The notes: generated by a model from the letters alone, not told the origin. A stretch of DNA of 63,182 nucleotides from Micromonospora sp. C95 (GCF_018070465.1 NZ_JAGPXT010000031.1:1-63182), one strand, 5' to 3'. Positions 8,386-17,118 are shown, counted from the first letter of the stretch. A program made the numbers and translations.

Positions 8386-10185
8386 TCAGGCCGCGAGCGC
8401 GGCGGGTCGATCGGTTGCCGAAACAGCGCCGGCTGTTCGCTGCCGTGCTGTTTCAAGGTCTGCCCGCCACCGAATGCGGGCCGAGATGGCGCGGAGGAGT
8501 CGGTGCTCCAGCGGCGGCACGTCAGGGTCTTCGGGTCGGGCGAGTTCGAACCGGTACCGGTTCGGCCCGTCTGCCTCGTCGGCCGCCGCCTGGTCGTGTT
8601 CCTCGGTGTCGGCCATGCCGCCGGCCACGATCGCGCGAACCCAGGCCCGGTTGTCCGCCCGGTGGTCGGCGAGGGTCTTGCCGGACCACTGGCGGGAGAC
8701 GAGGACACGGCGTCCGGTAAAGCCGAGGGTGGAGCGTTGGTGGACCTTCCCGGTACACCGTCCAGGCGTCAAGCCCGGCTTGACGCCGTCCGGCTGAACT
8801 CTGTACAGCAGCCAGTTCGCACAGGTCGGCGAGCACGGCAGCACCGCAAGTTCCGCGTGCAACCGGTCGAAGTGCGCCTTCTGCGCGTCAGAGCGTGGCC
8901 GAGCCTGGTCGGTCAGATCCTTGGTGACGTACTTCGTCACATAGCGGATCGACCGTTCCGCATCCTTCGTGCCCTGCTCGATGCCCCGAGCGTCGATCCG
9001 GCCGAGGCGGGCGACGTAGGCGGGTCGGCTGTCGGGTTCCTCCAGGGCGTCGAGGGCTTCACCCCACGTTGGCAGCGGCTCGCGGGTCTTTGGGTCGACG
9101 TATTCCTGTCGGTCGACGTCCCAGACCGGCGGCTTGTCCACCGAGTACACCGGCTCGCTGAACGACGGCCACCACACCTGGTGATAGGTGGCGGCGGCGA
9201 TCTGCTTGAGCAGCCGACGCGGCAGGGTGCCGCGGATCGCGAAGTGCGCGTGCGGCGCGAGCCGCCGTTGCAGCTCGACCGCACCCGCGTACTGGACGTT
9301 CCAGCCTGCCGCGCGGCGCACGTTCTGCCACCACCTGTCGAGCACTCGGGCGAAGTGGATCGCGTCCAGCGCGGCCCGCCGGTAGTCGTACGCCTGTGGG
9401 TCGACGGGCGTGCCGAGTACGTCATCGTTCGGGCCGTGCCGCTGTCCGCACGCACAGGGTGCGATGTAGGGGCCGCGCCGCAGGTGGGAGTGCACCGCGC
9501 CGTGGGAGCCGAGCGTCAGCGTGACGAGCATCGACGGCCGGTGCGTCTTGCCGGTCTTGCCGGAGTAGGCCCGGCCGACGGTGCGCGGGTCGACGGGCAG
9601 CCGGGGCAGGTCCGGTGAGTCCTGCCGCCGCCTGGTCGACCGCTTACGCCGAGGCCGCTCGTCCCGGTCTTTCGGGGTGAGGTGCCCGCGCAGGCTCGTC
9701 TCACCCAGCGCCTCATCCAACTCCGCGATGGCGGCGTCGATCTCGGCCAGGTGCGCGACCCGCTCGTCGGGGGTCATCGGTTGGTACTGGACCGCTTCCC
9801 GTTCGAATTCCAGGTGAGCGCGTACCCGCACCAGGGCGAGCGCGTCTTCTCCGGGTTTGTCGGGGCGGATGGTGGGTTCGTCGGCGAGGTGCCAGCCTTC
9901 CCGGATCTGCTGGATGCGCAGCCGCCGGCCCCGTTCCGCGCACGGCTTGCACTTCGCCGCCAGAGTCGCCCCGCAGGGCACCTCTACCACCTCGGTCACG
10001 CCGGTGGCGGTGTCGGTGCGGCGCAGGGCAAGGGGTCGGACGCAGACGCCGTGTTGTTCGGCGAGCTGCTTGAGCGCGTCCTTGGCGAGGGGTTTGCGCA
10101 TCCGGTCGGCCCGCGACCCGGGCCGAGGCTGCTCGACAGCGTCGGTGGCCGGGGCTGCGGTGGGGATGAGTTCGAGTTGGCTCAC
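8386..10185 (-). CDS. Replication initiator protein (RepSA-like, HUH class)
   Basis: 599-residue initiator for rolling-circle replication of the excised element. The HUH motif PHAHFAIRGTLPR is seen in the middle and a Tyr-rich YVTKYVTKDLTD motif follows. Basic, Arg-rich segments lie in the N-terminal third, together with a Cys cluster (CGATLAAKCKPC) that may bind metal. Length and motifs match RepSA of pSAM2-type AICEs. It overlaps the spdB-like gene by ATGA and lies upstream of xis. Confidence 0.85.
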   Translation of the reverse strand: MSQLELIPTAAPATDAVEQPRPGSRADRMRKPLAKDALKQLAEQHGVCVRPLALRRTDTATGVTEVVEVPCGATLAAKCKPCAERGRRLRIQQIREGWHLADEPTIRPDKPGEDALALVRVRAHLEFEREAVQYQPMTPDERVAHLAEIDAAIAELDEALGETSLRGHLTPKDRDERPRRKRSTRRRQDSPDLPRLPVDPRTVGRAYSGKTGKTHRPSMLVTLTLGSHGAVHSHLRRGPYIAPCACGQRHGPNDDVLGTPVDPQAYDYRRAALDAIHFARVLDRWWQNVRRAAGWNVQYAGAVELQRRLAPHAHFAIRGTLPRRLLKQIAAATYHQVWWPSFSEPVYSVDKPPVWDVDRQEYVDPKTREPLPTWGEALDALEEPDSRPAYVARLGRIDARGIEQGTKDAERSIRYVTKYVTKDLTDQARPRSDAQKAHFDRLHAELAVLPCSPTCANWLLYRVQPDGVKPGLTPGRCTGKVHQRSTLGFTGRRVLVSRQWSGKTLADHRADNRAWVRAIVAGGMADTEEHDQAAADEADGPNRYRFELARPEDPDVPPLEHRLLRAISARIRWRADLETARQRTAGAVSATDRPAALAA

Positions 10186-10823
10186 CGGTCATCTCCCGGA
10201 CCGGCAGGGGTGCCGTTGCGGGGCGTGAACGCTGCCGCCGGGACGGGCACGAGACCGGGACGCCGTTCGCGCTCGGTCGACGGCACGGGCCGCAGGACCA
10301 CCGGCCGAGGCTCCTCGTCGGCATCTCGGACGACGGTCGCCGCCTGGTCGTCGTCGGAGGGCACCGGCAGCCTGTCGCTTCCGGTCGGTACGTCACTGCT
10401 GCGTCGTTCGTTGGTCGGCTTGTCGACGGGCGGCGGTACCGGGGCAGTGGAGAACACGAGCTTGGACAGCCCGAGGAACGCCAGCGCCGGGACGGCGGAC
10501 AGCAGCCAGCCGGACAGGCCCGGCTTGGCCACCGCGAGTTGCGCGGCCAAGGACAGTGCTACCGCGCACACGAGCAGGAACATCGGATACCCGATGGGGC
10601 CGCCGGTGCGACGGCGTTGCCGGATGGTCAGGAGTGCGGCCAGGGGTAGGAGTTCGGAGATGGCGGCGTTGGCCCAGCCGAACCAGTCCCCGGTACCGGT
10701 GGGCGAGTTCGCCATGGTCCAGTCATGGACGTGCGTGAACGACGCCGCTCCGGCGAGCCCGCCGACGACGAGGACGATGAGCACCAGGACCACGCCCTCC
10801 ACCCTCTGCGCGTTGCTCTTCAC
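10182..10823 (-). CDS. DUF2637 membrane protein, SpdB-like intramycelial spread protein
   Basis: 213 aa with four hydrophobic helices in the first ~115 residues (around 10-30, 48-65, 78-95 and 103-122) and a polar C-terminal tail. This matches DUF2637 proteins found in Streptomyces conjugative plasmids and AICEs, where they help spread DNA along hyphae. The GTG start overlaps the tra stop and the end overlaps the rep start, so tra, spd, rep, xis and int form one minus-strand unit. Confidence 0.75.
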   Translation of the reverse strand: MKSNAQRVEGVVLVLIVLVVGGLAGAASFTHVHDWTMANSPTGTGDWFGWANAAISELLPLAALLTIRQRRRTGGPIGYPMFLLVCAVALSLAAQLAVAKPGLSGWLLSAVPALAFLGLSKLVFSTAPVPPPVDKPTNERRSSDVPTGSDRLPVPSDDDQAATVVRDADEEPRPVVLRPVPSTERERRPGLVPVPAAAFTPRNGTPAGPGDDR

Positions 10824-12250
10824 CCGGTCACCTCCCGCTCGTCGGTCGCGTGGTCGAGTCGGCGGTAGGTGCGGCCGAGGGAGCGGATGTCGTCGTCGGT
10901 GAGGTAGGCGAAGCGGACCCGGACGGGTTCGCGGACGCCGTCGAGGACGACGAACCCCACCCCCGGCGACGTTTCGGGGATCCGGTCGCAGAGTGCGCCT
11001 CGGTCGCGGGCGGCGTCGCCGAGGACCATGTCCACCTGCTCCGGTTCGGTCAGCCGCAGGCCGATGCGGGTCGGGAACAGGTCCCGGAACGGCAGCACGT
11101 CTTTGCGCGGGTCCTGGAGCGCGGCGATGACGTGCACGCCCACGGCGCGGCCCTGCGACAGCAGCAGGCCGAGGGATTCCTTGATCCGGTCGCGGATCTT
11201 CCGGTCGGTGATGTAGGCGGTCAACGCGGCCAGCTCATCGATGACCAGGACCAGCAACGGTTCGGCCACCGTCGGCACATGCTGCCGCGTCACCCCCCGC
11301 AGCCGGGACGCCCGCAACCGCATCCGCTTGACCGCCTCGTCGAGGACGCCGGCCATGCCGTCGGGGTCGTCGTAGGCGAACCGGGCGAACAACGGCACCC
11401 CGGCCGCCAGCTCCATCCCGCCCTTGGGATCGAACGCCCACACCTCGACCAGGCCGAAGCGGATGCCGCCGGCCAGGGAGCGGATGAGCGACCACAACAC
11501 CGAGCCCTTGCCCGCACCGGTCGCTCCGGCGATGAGGACGTGTGAGCCGGCCAGCCGCAGCCGGTACGGCTGCCCGTCTTCCCGGACGCCGAGCGGTAGT
11601 CCGCCGAGGTCGGGCACGTCCGTCACGGGTAGCGGCGTCACGATGCGGGCGAGGGGGTCGCGGCGCATGAAGCGGACCACGACCCGGTCGGGGCGGTCGG
11701 TGGAGCGGGCTTGCCCGGTGTGCTGGCGGAAGGCGTAGGCGAGACGTTCCGCAGCCTGGCCCCAGTCGTCGGGGATCTGCCCGGGAAGCATGCGCACGGT
11801 CAGCTCATCGCCCCACCGGTCACAGCGCACCCGCAGCAGCCGGGGCACGTACCGGTCGCCGCCGAACACCGTCGCTAGGCCGCAGGTGGCCATGACCGAC
11901 GCCCACCGAGGCCGATACACCACCAACGCCCGAACCCGAGCGACGAGGGGATACCAGCCGAACCGCAGCCACGACACCGGATGCCACCGCCACCACCCCA
12001 CACACCCGGCAGCCACGGTGGCGACGACGGCGGCCAGGGCCAGGCCACCGAACTCGGCCCGGATCCACAGCGCGAGACCGGCCGGGCCAGTGAGCCACCA
12101 GTAGCGAACGGCCAGGACGGTGAGGCGAAACAGGCCCCGGGCCAGCCACCAGAACACCAGCAGCCAACCCGGCACCCGCCACGCCGGCAGACGCACATTC
12201 ATCGGCGCAACGGGGATCTTGTCCCCCGGAATGATGTTGATCAGAGGCAC
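10820..12250 (-). CDS. FtsK/SpoIIIE-type conjugal DNA translocase (TraB/TraSA-like)
   Basis: About 476 residues. N-terminal hydrophobic segments (roughly 30-100) anchor it in the membrane. The motor domain has Walker A IAGATGAGKGSVLWS near residue 240 and Walker B LLVLVIDELAAL. Proteins of this class assemble as hexamers and move double-stranded DNA between hyphae without nicking. The frame stays open to 12760, but the upstream part is shadowed by a better gene in another frame. I take the GTG at 12250, which overlaps that gene's stop codon; an ATG some 17 codons later (MNVRLPAWRV) is the alternative. Confidence 0.88.
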   Translation of the reverse strand: MPLINIIPGDKIPVAPMNVRLPAWRVPGWLLVFWWLARGLFRLTVLAVRYWWLTGPAGLALWIRAEFGGLALAAVVATVAAGCVGWWRWHPVSWLRFGWYPLVARVRALVVYRPRWASVMATCGLATVFGGDRYVPRLLRVRCDRWGDELTVRMLPGQIPDDWGQAAERLAYAFRQHTGQARSTDRPDRVVVRFMRRDPLARIVTPLPVTDVPDLGGLPLGVREDGQPYRLRLAGSHVLIAGATGAGKGSVLWSLIRSLAGGIRFGLVEVWAFDPKGGMELAAGVPLFARFAYDDPDGMAGVLDEAVKRMRLRASRLRGVTRQHVPTVAEPLLVLVIDELAALTAYITDRKIRDRIKESLGLLLSQGRAVGVHVIAALQDPRKDVLPFRDLFPTRIGLRLTEPEQVDMVLGDAARDRGALCDRIPETSPGVGFVVLDGVREPVRVRFAYLTDDDIRSLGRTYRRLDHATDEREVTG

Positions 12251-12540
12251 ACGCCACCGCCCTGACCACGGCGACCACGGCCAAGCGTGGAGATGCACGA
12301 CCGGCACGACATGCGCCGCAAGTCGAACCGACGCGGCTTCACCCACCGGCAGCAGCGGGGGCAGCGGATCGCGTAGACCAGACCGGAAGCCGGCGGCAAC
12401 CGCAGCACCGACCGGACCGCCGCCTCCACCTCCCGGAAGGCGTGCCGCAGGTCGGCCAAGCTGGTACGGACCACCAGGAGCAAGGCCCCGACCAGCAGCG
12501 GCACGACTGCGATCAGGGCAGGGTGAACTACGGTGGGCAT
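12241..12540 (-). CDS. Small AICE protein with one membrane helix and a Cys-pair motif
   Basis: 99 residues: an N-terminal hydrophobic helix (about 6-24, containing IAVVPLLVGALLLVV) and a C-terminal basic part with CPRCC and CRSC, which could form a small zinc ribbon. ATG at 12540 has AAGGAGG five bases upstream; the earlier in-frame ATG at 12555 lies before that site. It overlaps the tra start, suggesting translational coupling. Small ORFs upstream of tra are common in AICEs; the function is unknown. Confidence 0.7.
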   Translation of the reverse strand: MPTVVHPALIAVVPLLVGALLLVVRTSLADLRHAFREVEAAVRSVLRLPPASGLVYAIRCPRCCRWVKPRRFDLRRMSCRSCISTLGRGRRGQGGGVCL

Positions 12541-12635
12541 CACGCCCTCCTTCATCAGACGAGGGATGAGGTAAGCGCGGGAGCGGGCCGGGACTCTTGG
12601 CGGGGAAACGACCCGCCCCGCGCGCCAAACAGAAC

Positions 12636-13073
12636 TCAGGCGGCCACCGCACCCGGCACCGACGCCGCCGGCCGGATCGCCGAGGCCCGCAGGGAGTAGG
12701 CCATCCGGGAGCGGCAGTCACCTGAGGAGCGGCCGGGCTTGCACCGCTGCGAATCCACATACGGGGTCAGGGTCAGGCCCTCGAACTCCACCGCCGGCGG
12801 ATAGCCAGGCACGGTGGACGGTGGCGGCACCGGCTGCTGCGCGGCGACCACCTTGACCTTGACCTCAGTGGAGCGGCCGAACTTTCCGGCCTCCGGGTCC
12901 AGGTCCATCACCCGCACCACCCAGACCCGCTCCCCGGTCTCCTTGTCCCGCGCCTGGTTATCCGCCTCACCGCGCCGCTCAAAGTCGATCTGCGGCGACA
13001 CACCCAGGCACAACGCCCCAGCGGGGAAGACGTACTCGGACGGGACCGGCACCTTCAACGTCATCGGAACCAC
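12636..13073 (-). CDS. Conserved AICE protein upstream of tra
   Basis: 145 residues, hydrophilic and beta-rich (for example ERVWVVRVMDLD and STEVKVKVV), with a proline-rich stretch in the middle and a C-terminal segment of about 45 residues. No catalytic motif is seen. GTG at 13073 has GGAGG eight bases before it. By position and character it resembles the SCO3933-type regulatory proteins of Streptomyces elements, a tentative assignment from memory of the family. It is the first gene of the int-ward operon. Confidence 0.65.
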   Translation of the reverse strand: MVPMTLKVPVPSEYVFPAGALCLGVSPQIDFERRGEADNQARDKETGERVWVVRVMDLDPEAGKFGRSTEVKVKVVAAQQPVPPPSTVPGYPPAVEFEGLTLTPYVDSQRCKPGRSSGDCRSRMAYSLRASAIRPAASVPGAVAA

Positions 13074-13125
13074 GCGCGCAGCCTCCTAGTCTCACCAGTC
13101 ATCACCCTGACAACCGGTTGAGTTA

Positions 13126-13153
13126 ACAAGCTACGTCAGCTTGTAAGTACAAG
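13126..13153. promoter_or_regulatory. Candidate operator of overlapping ACAAG/CTTGT half-sites
   Basis: ACAAGCT-N5-AGCTTGT (13126-13144) is a perfect 7-bp inverted repeat, and its right arm forms a second one, CTTGT-N4-ACAAG (13140-13153). It lies in the 124-bp gap between the divergent 12636 (-) and 13198 (+) genes. A likely binder is the GntR protein encoded nearby; KorSA of pSAM2 represses a promoter in the corresponding region. Confidence 0.5.
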
Positions 13154-13197
13154 CAAGGTTGAATGTGAGTCGATTGCACAATGTGGAGATGGGTGCG

Positions 13198-13404
13198 ATG
13201 GCCACAGTGGGAGGACGTGTGCGGGAGCGTGTGACGGCGGATCGGCTGACGCTGGTGTCTATCGTCGGCCGGTGGTTCCACCTGCACCAACCGGTCCTGA
13301 TCGAGCGCGGACGGTCCTACTGGGTCGACTACGAGACAAGCAAACTGTGCATCGATCGAGGCAACGGCCACGTCACGCGAGCCGCCGACTGGATGTGCCG
13401 CTGA
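13198..13404 (+). CDS. Small hypothetical AICE protein
   Basis: 68 residues beginning MATVGGRVRERV, mostly basic and beta-like (IVGRWFHLHQP, RSYWVDYETSKLC). ATG at 13198 has GGAG nine bases upstream; in-frame starts at 13159 and 13189 are possible. It is divergent from the transfer operon and shares its putative operator region. No family recognised. Confidence 0.5.
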   Translation: MATVGGRVRERVTADRLTLVSIVGRWFHLHQPVLIERGRSYWVDYETSKLCIDRGNGHVTRAADWMCR

Positions 13405-13427
13405 GCCACCAAGGAGAAGACGGCACC

Positions 13428-14153
13428 TCAGGACACGGCGTAGGTGTCTTCGATCTCGTGGCGGCTGCCGGGCATAACTAGGACCGATGTCATGATGGGG
13501 TCGCCGGACGCCTGGTGCACGGTGATGACGACGCTCATCACTGACTCGTCGGCCGGCACGTCCAGGGCGTCGGCCTCGTCTGGGCTGATGCGGCGGGCGG
13601 TCATGCGTTCGGTGGCGTAGTCGGCCCGTAGGCCCTTCTGCCGCGCGATGACGTCGAGCAGGCCACCTGGGATGGGCTCCGGCTTGGTGATGTCCGTGCC
13701 GACCGCGATGTCCACCGGCACAAAGGTGGCGATCAGGTCGACCGGTCCGATCTCCGTGACGGTGCGGCGGCGGCGTTCGTAGACCGGCGTGCCCTCAGGA
13801 AGCTTCAACTCGGCCGCGATGCGAGGGGAGGCAAGGACCGGGCCGACGTGCAGAATCTCCGTGTCGCCGGTCTCGTCCAACTCGACGGCGTCGCGGGCGT
13901 ACTCCGGTGAGGTTCGGCCGGCGGCGGGTCGGCCGCGTACGAAGCTGCCCCTGCCCTGCTGCGACTCGATCCAGCCGTCCTGCTTGAGGATGCCCAACGC
14001 CTTGAGCACCGTCGGGCGAGAAACCCCGAACTCCGTGCAGAGCTGATTCTCCGACGGCAGCGCCGCACCGGGCGCGTAGTCACCATCCTCGATGCGCTTC
14101 CGCAGCGTGTTCAACACGCGCAGGTATTTCGGCGTCGGAATCTCGTACGCCAT
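13428..14153 (-). CDS. GntR-family transcriptional regulator (KorSA-like)
   Basis: 241-residue repressor: an N-terminal winged helix with LPSENQLCTEFGVSRPTVLK (about residues 35-55), followed by a UTRA-type effector-binding domain from ~80 to the end. GntR proteins in this position keep AICE replication and transfer genes silent, as KorSA does in pSAM2. I start at ATG 14153 (MAYEIPTPKYL), with a GGTGGGG motif eight bases upstream; GTG 14162 would leave too little room for a ribosome site. It is convergent with the small plus-strand gene at 13198. Confidence 0.88.
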   Translation of the reverse strand: MAYEIPTPKYLRVLNTLRKRIEDGDYAPGAALPSENQLCTEFGVSRPTVLKALGILKQDGWIESQQGRGSFVRGRPAAGRTSPEYARDAVELDETGDTEILHVGPVLASPRIAAELKLPEGTPVYERRRRTVTEIGPVDLIATFVPVDIAVGTDITKPEPIPGGLLDVIARQKGLRADYATERMTARRISPDEADALDVPADESVMSVVITVHQASGDPIMTSVLVMPGSRHEIEDTYAVS

Positions 14154-14223
14154 CGCGGGCACCCCACCTATGAACGCTGCATGTATTACAGCAGCTTATG
14201 AGTTGTTTGCATGACAGAACAAG

Positions 14224-14502
14224 TCAGCTCAGCCGTTCGGCTGTCACGCCCTCCACCGCAGCGTCCAACCACCCCGACCACGACGACGCCTGCACCCGTT
14301 CCGGACGGGTCGCGCCCGGCCACCGCCGAGGCAAGCAGCCGTACCGGCCGAACACCCGCAGCGCCGCCCGCCGCTGCGGACACGGACCATCCACCCCGCA
14401 GGCCGGGCACTGTCCGTCCGCGCTCGACGGGGTGTGCCGGTCAAGCTGCGACTGCGCCGCCCGCAACTGATCCTGTACCGCCCCCGACAGGTACGTGGTC
14501 AC
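14224..14502 (-). CDS. Small AICE protein with CPxCG...C motif
   Basis: 92 residues. An N-terminal amphipathic helix (SGAVQDQLRAAQSQLDRH) is followed by QCPACGVDGPCPQRR, a likely metal-binding knuckle. The remainder is basic and Trp-containing. The GTG start overlaps the stop of the upstream gene in GTGA. It is the last of four small genes on the minus strand. Function unknown. Confidence 0.6.
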   Translation of the reverse strand: MTTYLSGAVQDQLRAAQSQLDRHTPSSADGQCPACGVDGPCPQRRAALRVFGRYGCLPRRWPGATRPERVQASSWSGWLDAAVEGVTAERLS

Positions 14503-14741
14503 TGGGCCGCACCCTTCGGTGCGAACAGTCGGGTCGGCACGAGGACTTGGGTACGTTCGCCGTGTTGGTGGCGTGGGGTGACCTTGGTGCCCTCGACCCA
14601 GATCCACTGCTCCCGCTCCGGGCGATTGAGCACCAGGCGAACTCCGGTGACCCGCAACGTCACCGGCCCGTCGGCCGGGCGGTAACGGTCGGCGGCGTCG
14701 ATGTGCAGCACCGCGCCGAGCCGTACCCGTAGGTCAAACAC
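14499..14741 (-). CDS. Small beta-rich AICE protein, paralogue of its upstream neighbour
   Basis: 80 residues. GTG at 14741 is preceded by GAGGAGG with four bases between; a second GTG just upstream is possible. Predicted beta strands include VTLRVTGVRLVL and EQWIWVEGTKV. The pattern (T/L)LRV...WIW(V/L)xG is shared with the product of 14734-15087, so the two look like tandem paralogues. It overlaps both neighbours. Function unknown. Confidence 0.55.
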   Translation of the reverse strand: MFDLRVRLGAVLHIDAADRYRPADGPVTLRVTGVRLVLNRPEREQWIWVEGTKVTPRHQHGERTQVLVPTRLFAPKGAAQ

Positions 14742-15087
14742 CACGCCTCCTCGTCGTCTGCCGTGCCGTCCCGGGCGGATCGGTGTGTTGAGGGGCGATC
14801 TGGAGGCCGGCGATCCGTGCGAAGACCTCTCGCCGCGCCAGCGCCTCCCCGGTGGTCGGGTTGATGGCGTAGCCGGCGAGCCAGATCCAGCCGTCATACG
14901 TCGGCCGGTCACAAATCGAGGACACCCGCAGCCACAACGCCCGGTCACCGCCGAACTGCACCGACGCCCGACCGTCCAACAGCACCAAGTCACCCGGATT
15001 CGGTGCGCCCGGTGGGAAGGTGCGCGGCCTGCGAGGCACCGAGGCGGGCGGGCTCAGTCGGGACCGTCGTTCGGGTCGCGGTCCCAT
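14734..15087 (-). CDS. Small beta-rich AICE protein
   Basis: 117 residues: a basic, Pro-rich N-terminus, then DLVLLDGRASVQFGG, LWLRVSSICD and DGWIWLAGYAI, which resemble the strands of the following gene's product. Start chosen at ATG 15087; GTG 15099 is possible. The end overlaps the next gene by eight bases. Possibly an OB- or SH3-like fold; this is a guess from the strand pattern. Confidence 0.55.
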   Translation of the reverse strand: MGPRPERRSRLSPPASVPRRPRTFPPGAPNPGDLVLLDGRASVQFGGDRALWLRVSSICDRPTYDGWIWLAGYAINPTTGEALARREVFARIAGLQIAPQHTDPPGTARQTTRRRGV

Positions 15088-15111
15088 GCCAGCACCCACC
15101 CCGGGCCAGCC

Positions 15112-15285
15112 TCAGCAGGACACCGAACGACCGGACCCCGCACAGTCCAGACAGGACCGCCGGGCCAGCGGGCGCGTGCGCTCCGCTCCCCGGCCGATCG
15201 TCCGGACCTCGGAACGGGCGAGGGTGTACTTCCAGCCCGCGCCGGAGCAGGATTGGCAGTTGGTCGATACGTTCAGCCCCGTCAT
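15112..15285 (-). CDS. Small protein with two DnaJ-type CxxCxGxG motifs
   Basis: 57 residues. CQSCSGAGWKY near the N-terminus and CLDCAGSGR near the C-terminus are two CxxCxGxG elements like those of the DnaJ zinc-finger domain, so it probably binds one zinc. ATG at 15285 starts MTGLNVSTN; no clear ribosome site is seen. It heads the four-gene minus-strand run that includes 14734, 14499 and 14224. Its partner is unknown. Confidence 0.6.
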   Translation of the reverse strand: MTGLNVSTNCQSCSGAGWKYTLARSEVRTIGRGAERTRPLARRSCLDCAGSGRSVSC

Positions 15286-15368
15286 GCACACAGGCTGTGG
15301 CACGAACCACCCAGCGACCCGGAAAAACCTTCCGGGGTCGCCGCCGACCGAGGGGAGACAGTGAACCC

Positions 15369-16592
15369 ATGCGCGGGACCACCACCACCCTGACCATCGG
15401 CGAACGCGTCGCCTGGTACCGCCGTCGACGCGGCCTATCGCAAGAAGTCCTCGCCGGACTCATCGGCCGTACCGCCGACTGGCTCGGCAAAGTCGAGAAC
15501 AACCGGATCGACCTGGACCGCCTGTCCGTCATCAAGTCGCTCGCCGAAGCCCTGGACATCTCCCTCGGCGACCTGCTCGGCGAACCCTCCCTGCTCGACT
15601 GGACCACCGACAGCGGCACCCACACCGTGCCCGCGCTGCGCGCCGCCCTGATGAACTACCGCGCCCTCGCCCCGTTCGGTGCCGGCACGGACGCGGAACC
15701 GCCCAGCATCGCCGTGCTCAGGAAAGAGGTCGGGGCACTCTGGGATGCCTACCAGGACTCCCGATTCGGGTACGTCACCAGCCGGCTACCCGACCTGCTC
15801 CACCGCGCCCAGCTCGCAGCCGACCACCACGACGGCAACGACCAGGACCACGCCCGCCGACTCCTCGGCCTCGCCTACCAGCTCGCGGCCACCCAGCTCA
15901 CGAAACTCGGAGAGAGCGACCTCGCCTGGATCGCCGCAGACCGCGGCCTGTCCGCCGTCCGACCCACCGGCGACCCGCTCATCACCGGCTCCCTGTTCCG
16001 ATCCGTCGGCCACGCCCTACACGCCACCGGCCGCTACACCGACGCCGTACGCCTCACCGAAGACGCCGCCGGCTACCTCGAACCCCACCTCAGCCAGGCC
16101 ACCCCCGCGCTGCTGTCCGTCTACGGCACCCTGTTCCTGTCCGGCTCCATGGCCGCCGCACGCGCCAACGACGCCGGCACCACCCGCACCTTCCTCACCG
16201 CAGCCGACCAGGCCGCCAGCAAACTCGGTGCCGACGCCAACCACCTGTGGACCGCGTTCGGCCCGACCAACGTCGCCATCCACCGCGTCGCCACCGCCGC
16301 CGAACTGGGAGACCTGCAAGTCGCCATCGACCTCGGCCCCCGCGTCGACACCACCGGCCTACCCATGGAACGCCGAGTCCGGCACGCCCTGGAAGTCGCC
16401 CGCGCCTACAGCACGTGGAACCGGGTCGACGACGCACAATCCATCCTGCTCGACGCCGAACAGATTGCCCCCGAACAAGTCCGCCACCACTTCCTCAGCC
16501 GCCAACTCGCCCTCACCTGGGTACGCCGGCAACGCGGCAAACCCTCCGCCGAGCTGGTCAGCCTGGCCCGCCGGCTCAAGGTGCTCGACTGA
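15369..16592 (+). CDS. XRE-family regulator with long C-terminal helical-repeat domain
   Basis: 407 residues. The N-terminal helix-turn-helix (about 9-65) includes RGLSQEVLAGLIGRTADWLG. The remaining ~330 residues are alpha-helical, Ala/Leu-rich and TPR-like, as in many actinomycete regulators that sense a peptide or partner protein. The frame extends upstream to 15003, but ATG 15369 is where the DNA-binding domain begins, with GAGGGGAG before it. It is followed by the NUDIX gene after 24 nt. In AICEs this pair usually lies opposite the replication and transfer genes. Confidence 0.85.
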   Translation: MRGTTTTLTIGERVAWYRRRRGLSQEVLAGLIGRTADWLGKVENNRIDLDRLSVIKSLAEALDISLGDLLGEPSLLDWTTDSGTHTVPALRAALMNYRALAPFGAGTDAEPPSIAVLRKEVGALWDAYQDSRFGYVTSRLPDLLHRAQLAADHHDGNDQDHARRLLGLAYQLAATQLTKLGESDLAWIAADRGLSAVRPTGDPLITGSLFRSVGHALHATGRYTDAVRLTEDAAGYLEPHLSQATPALLSVYGTLFLSGSMAAARANDAGTTRTFLTAADQAASKLGADANHLWTAFGPTNVAIHRVATAAELGDLQVAIDLGPRVDTTGLPMERRVRHALEVARAYSTWNRVDDAQSILLDAEQIAPEQVRHHFLSRQLALTWVRRQRGKPSAELVSLARRLKVLD

Positions 16593-16616
16593 CCCCAGCC
16601 CGTCTACGCTGCCCTG

Positions 16617-17084
16617 GTGACGGCCAACGAGACGCCACCCATGGCAACCCCACGCGTCGCCGCAGGCGCCCTCTTCCTCAACGACGACGGTCACGTGCTC
16701 CTCGTACGCCCCAGCTACAAGAACCACTGGGACATCCCCGGCGGCTACGTCGAACCCGGCGAATCACCACGCGCCGCATGCCTGCGCGAGGTGGAAGAGG
16801 AACTCGGTCTCAAGGTCCCACTCGGGCCGATGCTGGTCGTTGACTGGGCACCCGCCGAGAACGAAGGCGACAAGCTCCTCTTCATCTTCAACGGCGGAAC
16901 ACTCAGCATCGCCCAGGAAAACACCATCCGCTTCGCAGATGGGGAAGTAATCGAGTGGCGCTACGTCGCCACAGACGACGTGGAGCACTACGGGCCGCCC
17001 AGGCTAGCCCGCCGGCTGCGGGTAGCAGCAAAAGCACTAGTCGACACAAAAGCGATTTATGCAGAACACGGCACGCCACAGTAG
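16617..17084 (+). CDS. NUDIX hydrolase, Pif-like immunity factor candidate
   Basis: 155 residues with a complete Nudix box: GGYVEPGESPRAACLREVEE followed by ELGL, matching Gx5Ex7REUxEExGU. NUDIX enzymes hydrolyse nucleoside diphosphates linked to another group. In pSAM2 the Pif protein, which carries this motif, blocks entry of a second copy from a donor; the same role is inferred from position here. GTG at 16617 is used; ATG 16641 (MATPRVAAG) is an alternative. Confidence 0.85.
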   Translation: MTANETPPMATPRVAAGALFLNDDGHVLLVRPSYKNHWDIPGGYVEPGESPRAACLREVEEELGLKVPLGPMLVVDWAPAENEGDKLLFIFNGGTLSIAQENTIRFADGEVIEWRYVATDDVEHYGPPRLARRLRVAAKALVDTKAIYAEHGTPQ

Positions 17085-17118
17085 CACCGACACCGGCCCA
17101 ACTAAGAAGGTCCGCGCC

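Noticed and set aside
12251..12760. N-terminal extension of the tra gene
   Set aside because: Low-complexity sequence overlapped by the better-supported 12241-12540 gene, which has a strong ribosome binding site.
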